Shown here piece by piece: positions 17,531 through 26,492 of a DNA stretch of 64,000 bases. This DNA is from Micromonospora globbae (GTDB lineage: Bacteria; Actinomycetota; Actinomycetes; Mycobacteriales; Micromonosporaceae): NCBI RefSeq assembly GCF_003610785.1, contig NZ_RAQQ01000024.1:32629-96628 (forward strand), read 5' to 3'. Each line of letters begins with the position of its first letter. Position 1 is the stretch's first letter. The notes below the pieces were generated by a model. That model had not been told where the DNA came from. It saw only the letters and a list, made by a program, of their open reading frames with translations, and ran no database searches. The position numbers and the translations under genes were made by a program.

Positions 17531-17689
17531 GCGCGCTCCTCGGGCCGGCCGTCGTCCACACGATAGCCACCCCTCCGGCCGGTCGGGGCCGAATCTCCGG
17601 CCCGCGCCGGCCGCACCCGCGAGCGCCGCGGTGCGGTGGATCCGGCGGTACGGCGGATACGGCGGCCGGCCGGGCGCGAGAGTGGTCCG

Positions 17690-18808
17690 GTGGCCGACGA
17701 TCGCCTGAGACTCTTCCTCGCCGGGGACGTGATGACCGGACGCGGCGTGGACGCCGTCCTCCCGCACCCGGGCCCACCCGACCTGCGCGAGGAACTGGTC
17801 CGGGACGCGCGGGACTACGTCGGGCTGGCCGAGCGGGCCTCCGGCCCGCTGCCGCGCCCCGTAACCCCGTCGTGGCCGTGGGGCGTGGCCCTCGACCTGC
17901 TCGACGACCTCCGCCCCGACGTGCGCGTCGTCAACCTGGAGACCGCCGTGACGGGGCGGGGCGCGCACGAGCCCGGCAAGGCCGTGCACTACCGGATGCA
18001 CCCGGCCAACGTGCCGTGCCTCACCGCGGCGCGGCTCGACGTCTGCGCGCTGGCCAACAACCACGTGCTCGACTTCGGCCCCGACGGTCTCGCCGACACG
18101 CTCGACGCGCTCGCCGGCGCGGGCATCGCGACGGCCGGCGCCGGCCGGGACGCGGACGCGGCCTGGCGTCCCGCCCGGGTCCCGCTGCCCGGTGGCCGCC
18201 GGCTGCTGGTCTTCGCGGTGGCCGCCGCGTCGAGCGGCGTGCCGCCGTACTGGGCCGCCGGGCCCGACCGGCCCGGCGTGGCCCACCTGCCGGAGGTGAC
18301 GGCGGCGTCGGCGGACGCGCTCGCCGAGCGGATCGCCGCGCAGGCCGGGCCGGCGGACCGGGTGCTGGTCTCCGTGCACTGGGGGTCCAACTGGGGGTAC
18401 GCGGTGGCGCCGGAGCAGCGGGAGTTCGCCCACCGCCTCGTCGAGGCCGGGGTCGACGTGGTGCACGGCCACTCGTCGCACCACCCGCGACCCGTGGAGG
18501 TCCACCGTGGCCGGCTCGTCCTCTACGGGTGCGGCGACCTCCTCGACGACTACGAGGGGATCAGCGGCCGGGAGGAGTACCGGCCGCAGCTGCGGCTGCT
18601 CTGGCTGCCCACGCTCGACGCCGCGACCGGTGAGCTGCGCGAGCTGCGGGCGGCGCCGGTGCGGATGCGCCGGATGCGGCTGGAGCGGGCGACGGCGGAC
18701 GAGGCCCGCTGGCTCGCCGACCTGCTCACCCGGCTCGGCGAGCCGTTCGGGGTGTGCGCCGACGGGCTGCTGTCCGCGACCCGCCACGGGGCGGAGGGAC
18801 GGGGGTGA
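17690..18808 (+). CDS. CapA-family (poly-gamma-glutamate synthesis-type) metallophosphatase-like protein
   Basis: With a GTG start at 17690 the protein has 372 residues and no signal peptide. Motifs are FLAGDVMTGRGVD, VVNLETAVT, CALANNHVLDFGPDGLADTLDAL, SVHWGSNWGYAV and HGHSSHHPRPVEVHRGRLVLYGCGDLLDDYEG. These provide the Asp, Asn, His clusters of the calcineurin-like CapA fold. Bacillus CapA acts in capsule poly-glutamate export. Stand-alone actinobacterial homologues have no firm function. No capBC genes are adjacent, so a capsule role is unsupported. Confidence 0.85.
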   Translation: MADDRLRLFLAGDVMTGRGVDAVLPHPGPPDLREELVRDARDYVGLAERASGPLPRPVTPSWPWGVALDLLDDLRPDVRVVNLETAVTGRGAHEPGKAVHYRMHPANVPCLTAARLDVCALANNHVLDFGPDGLADTLDALAGAGIATAGAGRDADAAWRPARVPLPGGRRLLVFAVAAASSGVPPYWAAGPDRPGVAHLPEVTAASADALAERIAAQAGPADRVLVSVHWGSNWGYAVAPEQREFAHRLVEAGVDVVHGHSSHHPRPVEVHRGRLVLYGCGDLLDDYEGISGREEYRPQLRLLWLPTLDAATGELRELRAAPVRMRRMRLERATADEARWLADLLTRLGEPFGVCADGLLSATRHGAEGRG

Positions 18809-18946
18809 GGCCGGCGGATCGGCGGGCGCCCGTCGTTCGACGGTGATCGACGTGAGCGCCGCGCGAACCTAGGATCGGGGTGAACCGATCTTCGGGATCG
18901 CCCCCTGGCCGCACCCCGGCCACCAGCCCGACCGAAGGGAGACGCT
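18809..18946 (+). promoter_or_regulatory. Promoter and small hairpins upstream of the S15 peptidase
   Basis: A -10-like TAGGAT (18870-18875) is followed by overlapping small inverted repeats: GATCGG/CCGATC, and CGATC-TTCGG-GATCG. These could form alternative hairpins in the leader. The ribosome binding site GAAGGGAG stands just before the GTG at 18947. Confidence 0.4.
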
Positions 18947-20824
18947 GTGCGTCGACCCCCCTATCTCGCCCTGCTCGGCGTCGGAGTCTCCGGCGTCCTG
19001 GTCCTCAGCGCGGCCCCGGCGGCGGCGGCTCCCCGGCCCACGGCCGCCGCACCGGGCATCGTGGTCAGTGACGGCATGACCCAGCCGGTGTTCTCGCTCG
19101 CCGACGCCATCGAGGAGCGGGTGTACGTCCAGACGCCCGTGGACACCGACCACGACGGCCGCCTCGACCGGGTGGCCATCGACATCTCCCGGCCCCGGGA
19201 GACCGCCACCGAGGGCTTCAAGGTGCCCGTCATCTTCGAGCACAGCCCGTACCGCAAGGACACCTGGGGCGACGTGCCGTACCCGAGCGTCCTGGTGGAC
19301 GAGCTGCCGCAGAACGGCGTCACCCGCTCCGGGCTGCGTTCCCTCGACATGGGGGTCCAGCGCGCCGAGGCGAAGGCCAACCTGCCCGGCTCGCTGGACG
19401 ACTACTACGTCCCGCGCGGCTACGCCGTGGTGCTCGGCCAGAGCGTCGGCACCGCCGACTCGGACGGCTGCCCGACCAGCGGCGACCAGGCGGAGACCCT
19501 CGGCACCAAGGCGGTCATCGACTGGCTGAACGGGCGGGCGAAGGCCTTCGACGCCAACGGCGCGCCGGTCACGGCGGACTGGACCACGGGCGCGGTCGGC
19601 ATGACGGGGGTGTCCTACAACGGCACCCTGCCCAACCAGGTCGCCACGACCGGCGTGGAGGGACTCCGGACGATCGTGCCGGTCTCGGCCATCAGCAGCT
19701 GGTACGACTACTACCGGGCCAACGGTCTGGTCGTCGCCCCCGGCACCTACCAGGGCGAGGACACCGACGTCCTCGCGCAGTTCACCGCCGGGCGGGCGCG
19801 GGCGGAGGGGCGCTGCGCCGACGAGATCGCCGCGCTCACCGCGGAGCAGGACCGGGTGACCGGCGACTACTCGAGGTTCTGGGCCGACCGTGACTACCTC
19901 GACGCCCGCCGCGTGGAGGCCAGCGTCTTCGTGGTGCACGGCCTCAACGACTGGAACGTGAAAACCGAGCACTTCGCCGGCTGGTGGGACGAGCTCGCGA
20001 AGCGTCACGTGCCGCGCAAGATCTGGCTGCACCAGGGCGGGCACGGCGGCCCCGGCAACAACGCGTCGGTGACCCTGCCGGACGGTCGGACGTGGACCTA
20101 CAAGCAGACCGAGAACCGCTGGTTCGACTACTGGCTGTGGAACGTGCCCAACGGCATCATGGACGAGCCGACCGCGGTGCTCCAGCGCGAGGACCGGGTG
20201 TACACGACGTACGCCAACTGGCCGGACCCGGCCGCCCGTGAGGTGGCCGTGAAGCTGGCCGCGACGGACGCCGCCCGGCCGGGCACCCTCACCTCGGGCC
20301 ACCGGCCGAAGGCCAGGGTCGAGCAGAGCTTCGTCGACGAGGGCCGCACGATCCACCCGGACACCCTCGTGGCCGACCCGGACGCGGCGAGCCCGAACCG
20401 TCTCGCGTACCTGTCCCCGGCGCTGACCGACGAGGTCCGCATCTCCGGACGCCCGGAGATGCGGCTGCGGATGGCGATCGACAACAAGCCGGACGCCAAC
20501 CTCACCGCCTACCTGGTCGACTACGGCCCGGCCGGCTCGACGGCCGAGCCGAGGGTGGTGACCCGGGGCTGGATGGACCCGCAGAACCGCACGGACCCGT
20601 CCCGCACGCGGCCGGTCAAGCAGGGCAAGCTGTACGACTACCGCTGGACCCTGGAGCCGAAGGACTACGTCTTCCCGGCGGGCCACCGCATCGGCGTCGT
20701 CGTCTTCTCCACCGACCAGGAGTACACGCTGCTGCCGCTGGGCGGCACGAAGCTGCGGGTCGCGCCGAACGACAGCGAGGTGCGGCTGCCGGTGGTCGGG
20801 GGCCGGACGGCGCTCGGCTTCTGA
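18947..20824 (+). CDS. Secreted Xaa-Pro dipeptidyl-peptidase (S15/CocE family)
   Basis: The 625-residue protein starts with GTG. The signal peptide spans 1-28 (YLALLGVGVSGVLVLSAAPAAAA-AP). The catalytic core has GMTGVSYNG with the nucleophile Ser, HGLNDWNVKTEH with the Asp, and HQGGHGG with the His. The C-terminal jelly-roll domain (EVRISGRPEMRLRMAIDNKPDANLTAYLVDYG) is the X-Pro dipeptidyl-peptidase C-terminal fold. It should release X-Pro dipeptides outside the cell. A strong terminator follows, so it is a single transcription unit. Confidence 0.9.
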   Translation: MRRPPYLALLGVGVSGVLVLSAAPAAAAPRPTAAAPGIVVSDGMTQPVFSLADAIEERVYVQTPVDTDHDGRLDRVAIDISRPRETATEGFKVPVIFEHSPYRKDTWGDVPYPSVLVDELPQNGVTRSGLRSLDMGVQRAEAKANLPGSLDDYYVPRGYAVVLGQSVGTADSDGCPTSGDQAETLGTKAVIDWLNGRAKAFDANGAPVTADWTTGAVGMTGVSYNGTLPNQVATTGVEGLRTIVPVSAISSWYDYYRANGLVVAPGTYQGEDTDVLAQFTAGRARAEGRCADEIAALTAEQDRVTGDYSRFWADRDYLDARRVEASVFVVHGLNDWNVKTEHFAGWWDELAKRHVPRKIWLHQGGHGGPGNNASVTLPDGRTWTYKQTENRWFDYWLWNVPNGIMDEPTAVLQREDRVYTTYANWPDPAAREVAVKLAATDAARPGTLTSGHRPKARVEQSFVDEGRTIHPDTLVADPDAASPNRLAYLSPALTDEVRISGRPEMRLRMAIDNKPDANLTAYLVDYGPAGSTAEPRVVTRGWMDPQNRTDPSRTRPVKQGKLYDYRWTLEPKDYVFPAGHRIGVVVFSTDQEYTLLPLGGTKLRVAPNDSEVRLPVVGGRTALGF

Positions 20825-20861
20825 GAGCGACCGCCGCCGCGCCGCGGCGGTGAGGTGAGCA

Positions 20862-20890
20862 GGTGGGGCGGCCTCCGTGGCCGCCCCACC
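20862..20890. terminator. 12-bp hairpin terminator
   Basis: GGTGGGGCGGCC (20862-20873) and GGCCGCCCCACC (20879-20890) pair exactly around TCCGT. The hairpin lies 38 nt after the peptidase stop codon. Confidence 0.8.
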
Positions 20891-21047
20891 GGTGTCTGCG
20901 CCGGTCGACGGCGCCCGCCCCGGCGACCGGCCGTCACCGGCGGCGGTGGGCCGACGACGCCCGGCACACCGGCCGCCGGAGGTGGTAGGCGCCACGTCGC
21001 GCGGCCCACCCCGGCACGCGCTTCCACCATGGGCGCACGATAGATAC

Positions 21048-21710
21048 ATGACGCATCCCTCGGCGCCCTCCCGGGCCGCCGCGCCGTCCGCCGCGGAGCG
21101 CGCGTACCGCCACCTCAAGCAGGCCATCCTCGAGCAGGTCTACCCCGGCGGGTCGCTCGTCAGCGAGGGGGAGATCGCCGAGGCGACCGGTGTCTCCCGG
21201 ACACCGGTGCGCGAGGCGCTGCTGCGGCTGGAGTCGGAAGGGCTCGTGAAGCTCTACCCGAAGCGGGGCGCCCTGATCCGGCCGGTGTCCGCCCGCGAGA
21301 TCGCCGACGTCGTCGAGGCCCGCCGCCTGGTCGAGCTGCACGCCGCCGAGCGGGTCTGGGCCCGCCGCGCCGAGCTCAGGGCCGACCTCGGTCGCTGGCT
21401 GACCGAGATGCGCGCCGCGCACGCGGCCGGTGACCTGAGCGCGTTGATGGCCGCCGACCGGGCCTTCCACGCCACCGTGGTGGACGCCGCCGGCAACGAG
21501 ATCCTCGCCGAGCTGTACCAGCGGCTGCGCGACCGGCAGCTGCGCATGGGCGAGGCGAGCTTCCGCCTCTCGCCCGGCTGGGCCGACGTGGCGCTGACCG
21601 AGCACGCCGCGCAGCTCGCGGCCCTCGACGACGACGATCCGGCACGGTGGCTGGCCGCCGTCGCGGCACACATCGACAACTCGGCGACCGTGCTGCGGAC
21701 CCTGCGGTGA
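21048..21710 (+). CDS. GntR-family regulator, FadR/FCD subfamily
   Basis: The 220-residue protein has an N-terminal winged helix (AYRHLKQAILEQVYPGGSLVSEGEIAEATGVSRTPVREALLRLESEGLV). An all-helical FCD domain follows with likely metal or ligand residues: Asp in ADRAFHATVVDAAGN and His in TEHAAQLAAL, HIDN. The start at ATG 21048 fits the first predicted helix; an upstream in-frame extension from 20877 lacks conservation features. Its stop codon overlaps the GTG of the MFS gene, so the two are coupled and the regulator probably controls that transporter. Confidence 0.87.
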   Translation: MTHPSAPSRAAAPSAAERAYRHLKQAILEQVYPGGSLVSEGEIAEATGVSRTPVREALLRLESEGLVKLYPKRGALIRPVSAREIADVVEARRLVELHAAERVWARRAELRADLGRWLTEMRAAHAAGDLSALMAADRAFHATVVDAAGNEILAELYQRLRDRQLRMGEASFRLSPGWADVALTEHAAQLAALDDDDPARWLAAVAAHIDNSATVLRTLR

Positions 21711-23047
21711 GCGCCGCCCCCACCGTCTCCCGCCGCTCCGCCCTGCTCGTCTGGGGCGTGGCCCTCGCCGCGTACGTGGCGGCCGTCTTCCACCGCAGCT
21801 CCCTCGGCGTCACCGGGGTCGACGCCGCGGACCGGTTCCACATCAACGCCTCCGCGCTGGCCACCTTCTCCGTGGCCCAACTCGCCGTGTACGCGGCGAT
21901 GCAGATCCCGGTCGGGATGCTGCTCGACCGGTTCGGCTCGCGGCGACTGCTCGTCGTCGGCGGCGTGCTCATGGTCGCCGGCCAGCTCTGCTTCGCCCTC
22001 GCCACCGACGTGCGGCTCGCCGTCGTGGCGCGGATCCTCGTCGGGCTCGGCGACGCGATGACCTTCATCAGCGTGCTGCGGATCGTGACGTTCTGGTTCC
22101 CGGGCCGCACCAACCCGCTCGTCGTGCAGCTCACCGGCACCCTGGGCCAGCTCGGCGCGATCCTCGGCGCCGTACCCCTGGTGGCGCTGCTGCACCACGC
22201 CGGCTGGACCCCGGCGTTCCTCGTCGCCGCGGCGCTGGGCGCGACGGCCGTGCTGCTGGTGCTCGTCGCCGTGCGGGACACGCCCCACCGCGAGACCGCC
22301 CCGGGGTCACCCCGGCCGGCCACGGTCCGCCCGGTCCTCGCCGCCGCCTGGGCCCACCCGGGCACCCGGCTCGGCCTGTGGACGCACTTCGTCACCCAGT
22401 TCTCCGGCACCGTCTTCGCCCTGCTCTGGGGTTACCCGTTCCTGGTGCAGGGGCAGGGCCTCACGCCCACCGCGGCAGCGTCCCTGCTCACCGTGATGAC
22501 GGTCGCGGGCCTCCTCGTCGGCCCGCTGCTGGCCCACCTCTGCGGCCGGCACCCGCTGCGCCGCTCGGTGCTGGTCTTCACGGTGGTGGCCACCACCGCG
22601 GCCGCCTGGACCGTGGTGCTCGCCTGGCCCGGGCCCGCTCCCCGGTGGCTGCTCGTCGTGCTGGTGCTCGTGCTGGCCGTCAACGGCCCCGCCTCGATGA
22701 TCGGCTTCGACTACGCCCGGACCTTCAACCCGGCCAGCCGGATGGGCAGCGCCTCCGGCATCGTGAACGTCGGCGGCTTCGTGGCCTCGATCATCCTGGT
22801 GCTCGCCGTCGGCGTGGTGCTCGACCTCGCCACCCCGTCCGGCCGTGGCACGCCGGGCCTGGCCGCGTTCCGCTGGGCGTTCGCCGTGCAGTACGCGCTC
22901 TGGGCGCTCGGCGCCGTCCAGGTGCTCCGCTACCGCAACGCGGCCCGCCGCCGGCTCGCCGCCGACGCGGCGTCCGCCGAACCGGTCACCCTGCCGGGCG
23001 CGGCCGGCGGGGCAGTGGCCGTCAACCGCGCGAGCGGCGGGGCGTGA
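21707..23047 (+). CDS. MFS transporter
   Basis: The 446-residue protein starts with GTG overlapping the gntR stop codon (GTGA). About 12 membrane segments are visible, with the MFS loop 2-3 motif GMLLDRFGSRRLLVVGG near residue 75. HRSSLGVTGVDAADRF in the first loop resembles the nitrate/sugar-phosphate-like MFS branch. The substrate cannot be assigned. The last 26 nt overlap the convergent DoxX gene. Confidence 0.87.
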   Translation: MSAAPTVSRRSALLVWGVALAAYVAAVFHRSSLGVTGVDAADRFHINASALATFSVAQLAVYAAMQIPVGMLLDRFGSRRLLVVGGVLMVAGQLCFALATDVRLAVVARILVGLGDAMTFISVLRIVTFWFPGRTNPLVVQLTGTLGQLGAILGAVPLVALLHHAGWTPAFLVAAALGATAVLLVLVAVRDTPHRETAPGSPRPATVRPVLAAAWAHPGTRLGLWTHFVTQFSGTVFALLWGYPFLVQGQGLTPTAAASLLTVMTVAGLLVGPLLAHLCGRHPLRRSVLVFTVVATTAAAWTVVLAWPGPAPRWLLVVLVLVLAVNGPASMIGFDYARTFNPASRMGSASGIVNVGGFVASIILVLAVGVVLDLATPSGRGTPGLAAFRWAFAVQYALWALGAVQVLRYRNAARRRLAADAASAEPVTLPGAAGGAVAVNRASGGA

Positions 23048-23441
23048 GGCCGTCGAGCACCAGCGTCAGCCCGGCGCCGACCAGCCAGACGTCCTTGGCC
23101 AGCCCGGTGCCCGCCTCGGTGGGGCGTACGCTGCCGGGCTGGCGCAGCCCCGGCGTCTTCAGGTAGAGCTGCACCAGGCCGGCGCCGAAGGCGGTCAGCC
23201 CGAGACCGACCAGGGCCGACGGGACGAAGGGGACGAGCAGCGCCGCCCCCAGCGCCACCTCGCTGTACGACAGCAGCTTGGCGAACCGGTCCGGCGGGAT
23301 CTGCCGCAGCTGGGGGATGGCGCCGACGGCCATGCCGTGCATCCCCTGCGCCGCCTCGCCCTCCAGGTTCCGCTTCGACAGGCCCGAGTTGAGCACGAAC
23401 GCGCCGACGGCGGCGCGGAGCGGCACGTGTGCCACCTTCAT
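23022..23441 (-). CDS. DoxX-like membrane protein
   Basis: The 139-residue protein has four hydrophobic segments, e.g. FAKLLSYSEVALGAALLVPFVPSALVGLGLTAF. The N-terminal VPLRAAVGAFVLNSGLSKRNL is the DoxX-type start. Members of this family are small quinone- or redox-related membrane proteins, but this one has no adjacent partner. It is convergent with the MFS gene and overlaps it by 26 nt. Confidence 0.75.
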   Translation of the reverse strand: MKVAHVPLRAAVGAFVLNSGLSKRNLEGEAAQGMHGMAVGAIPQLRQIPPDRFAKLLSYSEVALGAALLVPFVPSALVGLGLTAFGAGLVQLYLKTPGLRQPGSVRPTEAGTGLAKDVWLVGAGLTLVLDGLTPRRSRG

Positions 23442-23540
23442 GATTACTCCCTGCGGTGAGAGTCGGACCGTGCCCCCGCCTACCCCGGGGCCGGCCGAGC
23501 TAACCCGCCCGTACGGCGTCGCCCGCCGGTCCGGTGCGCC

Positions 23541-23596
23541 GGGCTGGTCCGGTGTGCTCGGGCTGGTCCGGCGTGCTCGGGCTGGTCCGGCGTGTC
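23541..23596. repeat. Three tandem copies of a 19-bp repeat
   Basis: GGGCTGGTCCGGYGTGCTC occurs at 23541-23559 and 23560-23578, and an 18-nt copy lacking one C at 23579-23596. A partial, diverged copy precedes it. The array lies 115-170 nt upstream of the mycothiol dehydrogenase start codon. A -10-like TAGGTT follows in GCGATAGGTTC. Confidence 0.8.
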
Positions 23597-23710
23597 GGGG
23601 CTCTAGGCCGGGCGCGAAGATCGCGATAGGTTCAGCCCGGGCCGACCGGCGGTCGTGCCGCGCGCCGACCGGCCGCCCCCGACACCACCGCTTGAGCAGG
23701 AGGGGAAACC

Positions 23711-24799
23711 GTGAGCCAGGAGGTCCGGGGAGTCATCTCCCGCAGCAAGGGCGCGCCCGTCGAGGTCACCACCATCGTGGTGCCGGACCCGGGGCCCGGT
23801 GAGGCGGTCGTCCGGATCCAGTCGTGCGGGGTCTGCCACACCGACCTGCACTACCGCGAGGGCGGCATCACCGACGACTACCCCTTCCTGCTCGGGCACG
23901 AGGCGGCCGGCATCGTCGAGGAGGTGGGCGAGGGTGTCACCGAGGTGTCCCCGGGCGACTTCGTCATCCTCAACTGGCGGGCGGTCTGCGGGGTCTGCCG
24001 GGCCTGCCGGCGTGGCCGCCCCTGGTACTGCTTCGCCACGCACAACGCTTCGCAGAAGATGACCCTCACCGACGGCACCGAGCTGGCCCCCGCCCTGGGC
24101 ATCGGCGCGTTCGCCGAGAAGACGCTCGTGCACGCCGGGCAGTGCACGAAGGTGGACCCGGCCGCCCGGCCCGCCGCCGTGGGGCTGCTCGGCTGCGGGA
24201 TCATGGCCGGTCTCGGCGCGGCGATGAACACCGGTGGCGTGACCCGCGGCGACTCGGTGGCCGTGATCGGCTGCGGCGGTGTCGGGGACGCGGCCGTCGC
24301 GGGCGCGGCGCTCGCCGGCGCGACGACGATCGTCGCGATCGACACCGACGCGCGCAAGCTCGACTGGGCCCGCCGGTTCGGCGCCACCCACACCGTCGAC
24401 GCCTCCGCCGAGGACCCGGTCGAGGCGATCCGCGCCGCCACCGGCGGCTTCGGCGCCGACGTGGTCATCGACGCGGTGGGCCGCCCGGAGACGTGGAAGC
24501 AGGCCTTCTACGGCCGCGACCTCGCCGGGACCGTGGTGCTGGTCGGCGTGCCGACCCCGGAGATGACCGTCGAGGTGCCGCTGCTCGACGTGTTCGGCCG
24601 CGGCGGCGCCCTCAAGTCGAGCTGGTACGGCGACTGCCTGCCCAGCCGCGACTTCCCGATGCTGACCTCGCTCTACCTGCAGGGCCGCCTCGACCTCGAC
24701 GCGTTCGTCACCGAGGAGATCGCCCTGGACCAGGTCGAGGAGGCGTTCGCCCGGATGCACCGCGGCGACGTGCTGCGGTCGGTGGTGGTGTTCCCGTGA
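23711..24799 (+). CDS. mscR: S-(hydroxymethyl)mycothiol dehydrogenase
   Basis: The 362-residue zinc-dependent dehydrogenase starts with GTG after AGGAGGGG. The catalytic zinc site uses Cys in SCGVCHTD and GHEAAG. A structural-zinc-type Cys cluster is CGVCRACRRGRPWYC. The Rossmann motif is GCGGVGDAAV, then VAIDTDARKLDWARRFGATH. The extended N-terminal ILNWRAVCGVC region is typical of the mycothiol enzyme (MscR/AdhE2). It oxidises the formaldehyde-mycothiol adduct to S-formylmycothiol, and can also reduce S-nitrosomycothiol. The stop codon overlaps the GTG of the next gene. Confidence 0.92.
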   Translation: MSQEVRGVISRSKGAPVEVTTIVVPDPGPGEAVVRIQSCGVCHTDLHYREGGITDDYPFLLGHEAAGIVEEVGEGVTEVSPGDFVILNWRAVCGVCRACRRGRPWYCFATHNASQKMTLTDGTELAPALGIGAFAEKTLVHAGQCTKVDPAARPAAVGLLGCGIMAGLGAAMNTGGVTRGDSVAVIGCGGVGDAAVAGAALAGATTIVAIDTDARKLDWARRFGATHTVDASAEDPVEAIRAATGGFGADVVIDAVGRPETWKQAFYGRDLAGTVVLVGVPTPEMTVEVPLLDVFGRGGALKSSWYGDCLPSRDFPMLTSLYLQGRLDLDAFVTEEIALDQVEEAFARMHRGDVLRSVVVFP

Positions 24800-25425
24800 C
24801 CGCCCGCGTCGACCACGCCGTCACCTCCGGCACCTTCTCCCTCGACGGGCAGACCTTCGACGTCGACAACAACGTCTGGGTGGTCGGCGACGACGACGAG
24901 TGCGTCGTCCTGGACGCGCCGCACGACGCCGACGCGATCCTGACGGTGGTGGGGGAGCGCCGGGTCCGCGCGATCCTCGCCACGCACGCGCACGACGACC
25001 ACGTCCGGGCCGCCCCGGCGCTGGCCCGGGCCACGGGGGCGCCGGTACTGCTGCACCCGGCCGACCGGGTGCTGTGGGACCTGGTCCACCCGGACGTGGC
25101 ACCCGGCGGCGACCTGCGGGACGGCGCCACCGTCGAGGTGGCCGGCATCGCGCTGCGGGTGCTGCACACCCCAGGTCACAGCCCCGGCGCCTGCAGCTTC
25201 CACGCGCCGGCGCTGGGCGCCGTGTTCACCGGCGACACCCTCTTCGCCGGCGGACCGGGCGCCACCGGCCGCTCGTACAGCGACTTCGGCACGATCATCG
25301 AGTCGATCCGGACCCGGCTGCTCACCCTGCCGCCCGAGACGGTCGTCCACACCGGGCACGGCGACGACACCAGCATCGGCGCCGAGGCGCCGCACCTCGA
25401 CGAGTGGATCGCGCGCGGCCACTGA
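24796..25425 (+). CDS. Metallo-beta-lactamase-fold hydrolase (probable S-formylmycothiol hydrolase)
   Basis: The 209-residue protein starts with GTG overlapping the mscR stop codon. It has the MBL zinc motif THAHDDH, then HTPGHSPGACSF and FTGDTLFAGGPGATGRSYSDF, and a final HTGHGDDTSIG, as in glyoxalase II-like thioester hydrolases. Such a gene commonly follows mscR in actinobacteria. Its likely job is to hydrolyse S-formylmycothiol to formate and mycothiol. The formate could feed the formate dehydrogenase at 38.2 kb, but that link is inference. Confidence 0.87.
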   Translation: MTARVDHAVTSGTFSLDGQTFDVDNNVWVVGDDDECVVLDAPHDADAILTVVGERRVRAILATHAHDDHVRAAPALARATGAPVLLHPADRVLWDLVHPDVAPGGDLRDGATVEVAGIALRVLHTPGHSPGACSFHAPALGAVFTGDTLFAGGPGATGRSYSDFGTIIESIRTRLLTLPPETVVHTGHGDDTSIGAEAPHLDEWIARGH

Positions 25426-25446
25426 CCCGAGGCGGTCGTGGAGTCC

Positions 25447-25476
25447 GGGACCGCCGCCGGTGCCGGCGGCGGTCCC
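25447..25476. terminator. Perfect 14-bp bidirectional hairpin
   Basis: GGGACCGCCGCCGG (25447-25460) pairs exactly with CCGGCGGCGGTCCC (25463-25476) around TG. It lies between the convergent MBL and trmO genes. Confidence 0.8.
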
Positions 25477-25503
25477 GCGAGCGCCGCCCGCCGCCGCGGG
25501 CGG

Positions 25504-25920
25504 TCAGCGCTCGTCCTGGCCGCCCAGCACCGGCTTGACGTCGAGCACCGGGGTGCCGTCCAGCGCCTCCAGGTCCGCCACCCGCACGCGCAGGCCGTCG
25601 ACGGCCAGCAGGCGTACGCGGTGCAGCCCGATCGGATTCGGCCGGTGCGGCGACCGGGTGGCGAACACACCGGTCTCCGGCCGGGACACGTCCCCGCGCG
25701 GGTGCACCGTCAGCACGTCCCGGCGGGCCCGGTCGAGCCAGGTGAGCACCAGCACGTCGGTGCCGGGGCGCAGGTCCCGTACGGCCGGCGCGACCTCCGG
25801 CACGAAGACCAGCCAGGACTCGGGCGCGCCCTCGTCACCCTGCTTCGGCGCGGTCGCCGCATCGGTGAGCGGCGACTCGACCCAGCCGACGGGCCGCAGG
25901 ACGTGCCGTACCTCGCTCAT
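25504..25920 (-). CDS. trmO: tRNA (t6A37) N6-methyltransferase TrmO-like
   Basis: The 138-residue protein starts at ATG 25920 after GAGGAG. It has the TrmO/YaeB beta-barrel marks: RPVGWVESPLTD, VLVLTWLDRARRDVLTVHPRGD, GVFATRSPHRPNPIGLHRVRLL and LDGTPVLDVKPVL. The family uses SAM to methylate t6A37 of tRNA-Thr. A -10 TAGGGT lies upstream on the minus strand (25954-25959). Confidence 0.88.
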   Translation of the reverse strand: MSEVRHVLRPVGWVESPLTDAATAPKQGDEGAPESWLVFVPEVAPAVRDLRPGTDVLVLTWLDRARRDVLTVHPRGDVSRPETGVFATRSPHRPNPIGLHRVRLLAVDGLRVRVADLEALDGTPVLDVKPVLGGQDER

Positions 25921-26015
25921 CCGGGCTCCTCGCCGTACGCCATGGGGTTCCACACCCTATCGTCCGGTCCCGGCCGCCGGGGCCCGCGTGTCCGGGGCGG
26001 CTAGGATCGGTCGGC

Positions 26016-26492
26016 GTGCCCCACGATGCCGCCGACCGTCCGCCCGCCGTCCGTCAACTCCGGCTCGTCGTCGAGGCCGAGGACTACGAGTCGGCGGTCG
26101 CGTTCTTCCGCGACGCGCTCGGCCTCCCCGAGCAGGCCGCCTTCTCCGGTGACGGTGACGCCCGGGTCGTCATCCTGGACGCCGGACGGGCGACCCTGGA
26201 GATCGCGAACCCGGCGCAGAAGCGGATGATCGACGACGTCGAGGTGGGCCGGCAGGTGGCGCCTCGCATCCGGGTCGCGTTCGAGGTCGACGACGCCAGG
26301 GCCGCGACCGCGCGCCTGGTCGCCGCCGGTGCGGAGGAGATCGCCCCGCCGACCGTCACCCCCTGGCAGTCGCTGAACGCCCGCCTCGACGCGCCGGCCG
26401 ACCTCCACATCACCGTCTTCCAGGAGCTGCGCACCCTCGAGGAGCGGTCGACGCTCGACGGCTTCGGCACCGACGGCGACCGGGAGCGCTGA
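26016..26492 (+). CDS. VOC-family (glyoxalase/bleomycin-resistance-like) protein
   Basis: The 158-residue protein has one VOC module: RQLRLVVEAEDYESAVAFFRDALGLPEQAAF, EIANPAQ, RIRVAFEVDDARAATARLVAAGAEEIAPPT, WQSLNARLDAPADLHITVFQEL. Metal ligands are unclear, so it may bind a ligand without catalysis. TAGGAT (26002-26007) lies 8 nt upstream of the GTG with no ribosome binding site, indicating a leaderless message. Confidence 0.82.
   Translation: MPHDAADRPPAVRQLRLVVEAEDYESAVAFFRDALGLPEQAAFSGDGDARVVILDAGRATLEIANPAQKRMIDDVEVGRQVAPRIRVAFEVDDARAATARLVAAGAEEIAPPTVTPWQSLNARLDAPADLHITVFQELRTLEERSTLDGFGTDGDRER

Noticed and set aside
17636..17689. Upstream extension of the CapA-like protein to 17636
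   Set aside because: The added residues come from a repetitive GGCGGATACGGCGG stretch with no ribosome binding site; the domain starts right after GTG 17690.
23448..23710. Small gene upstream of mscR
   Set aside because: The stretch consists of the 19-bp tandem repeats and promoter; no frame has a ribosome binding site or plausible protein.
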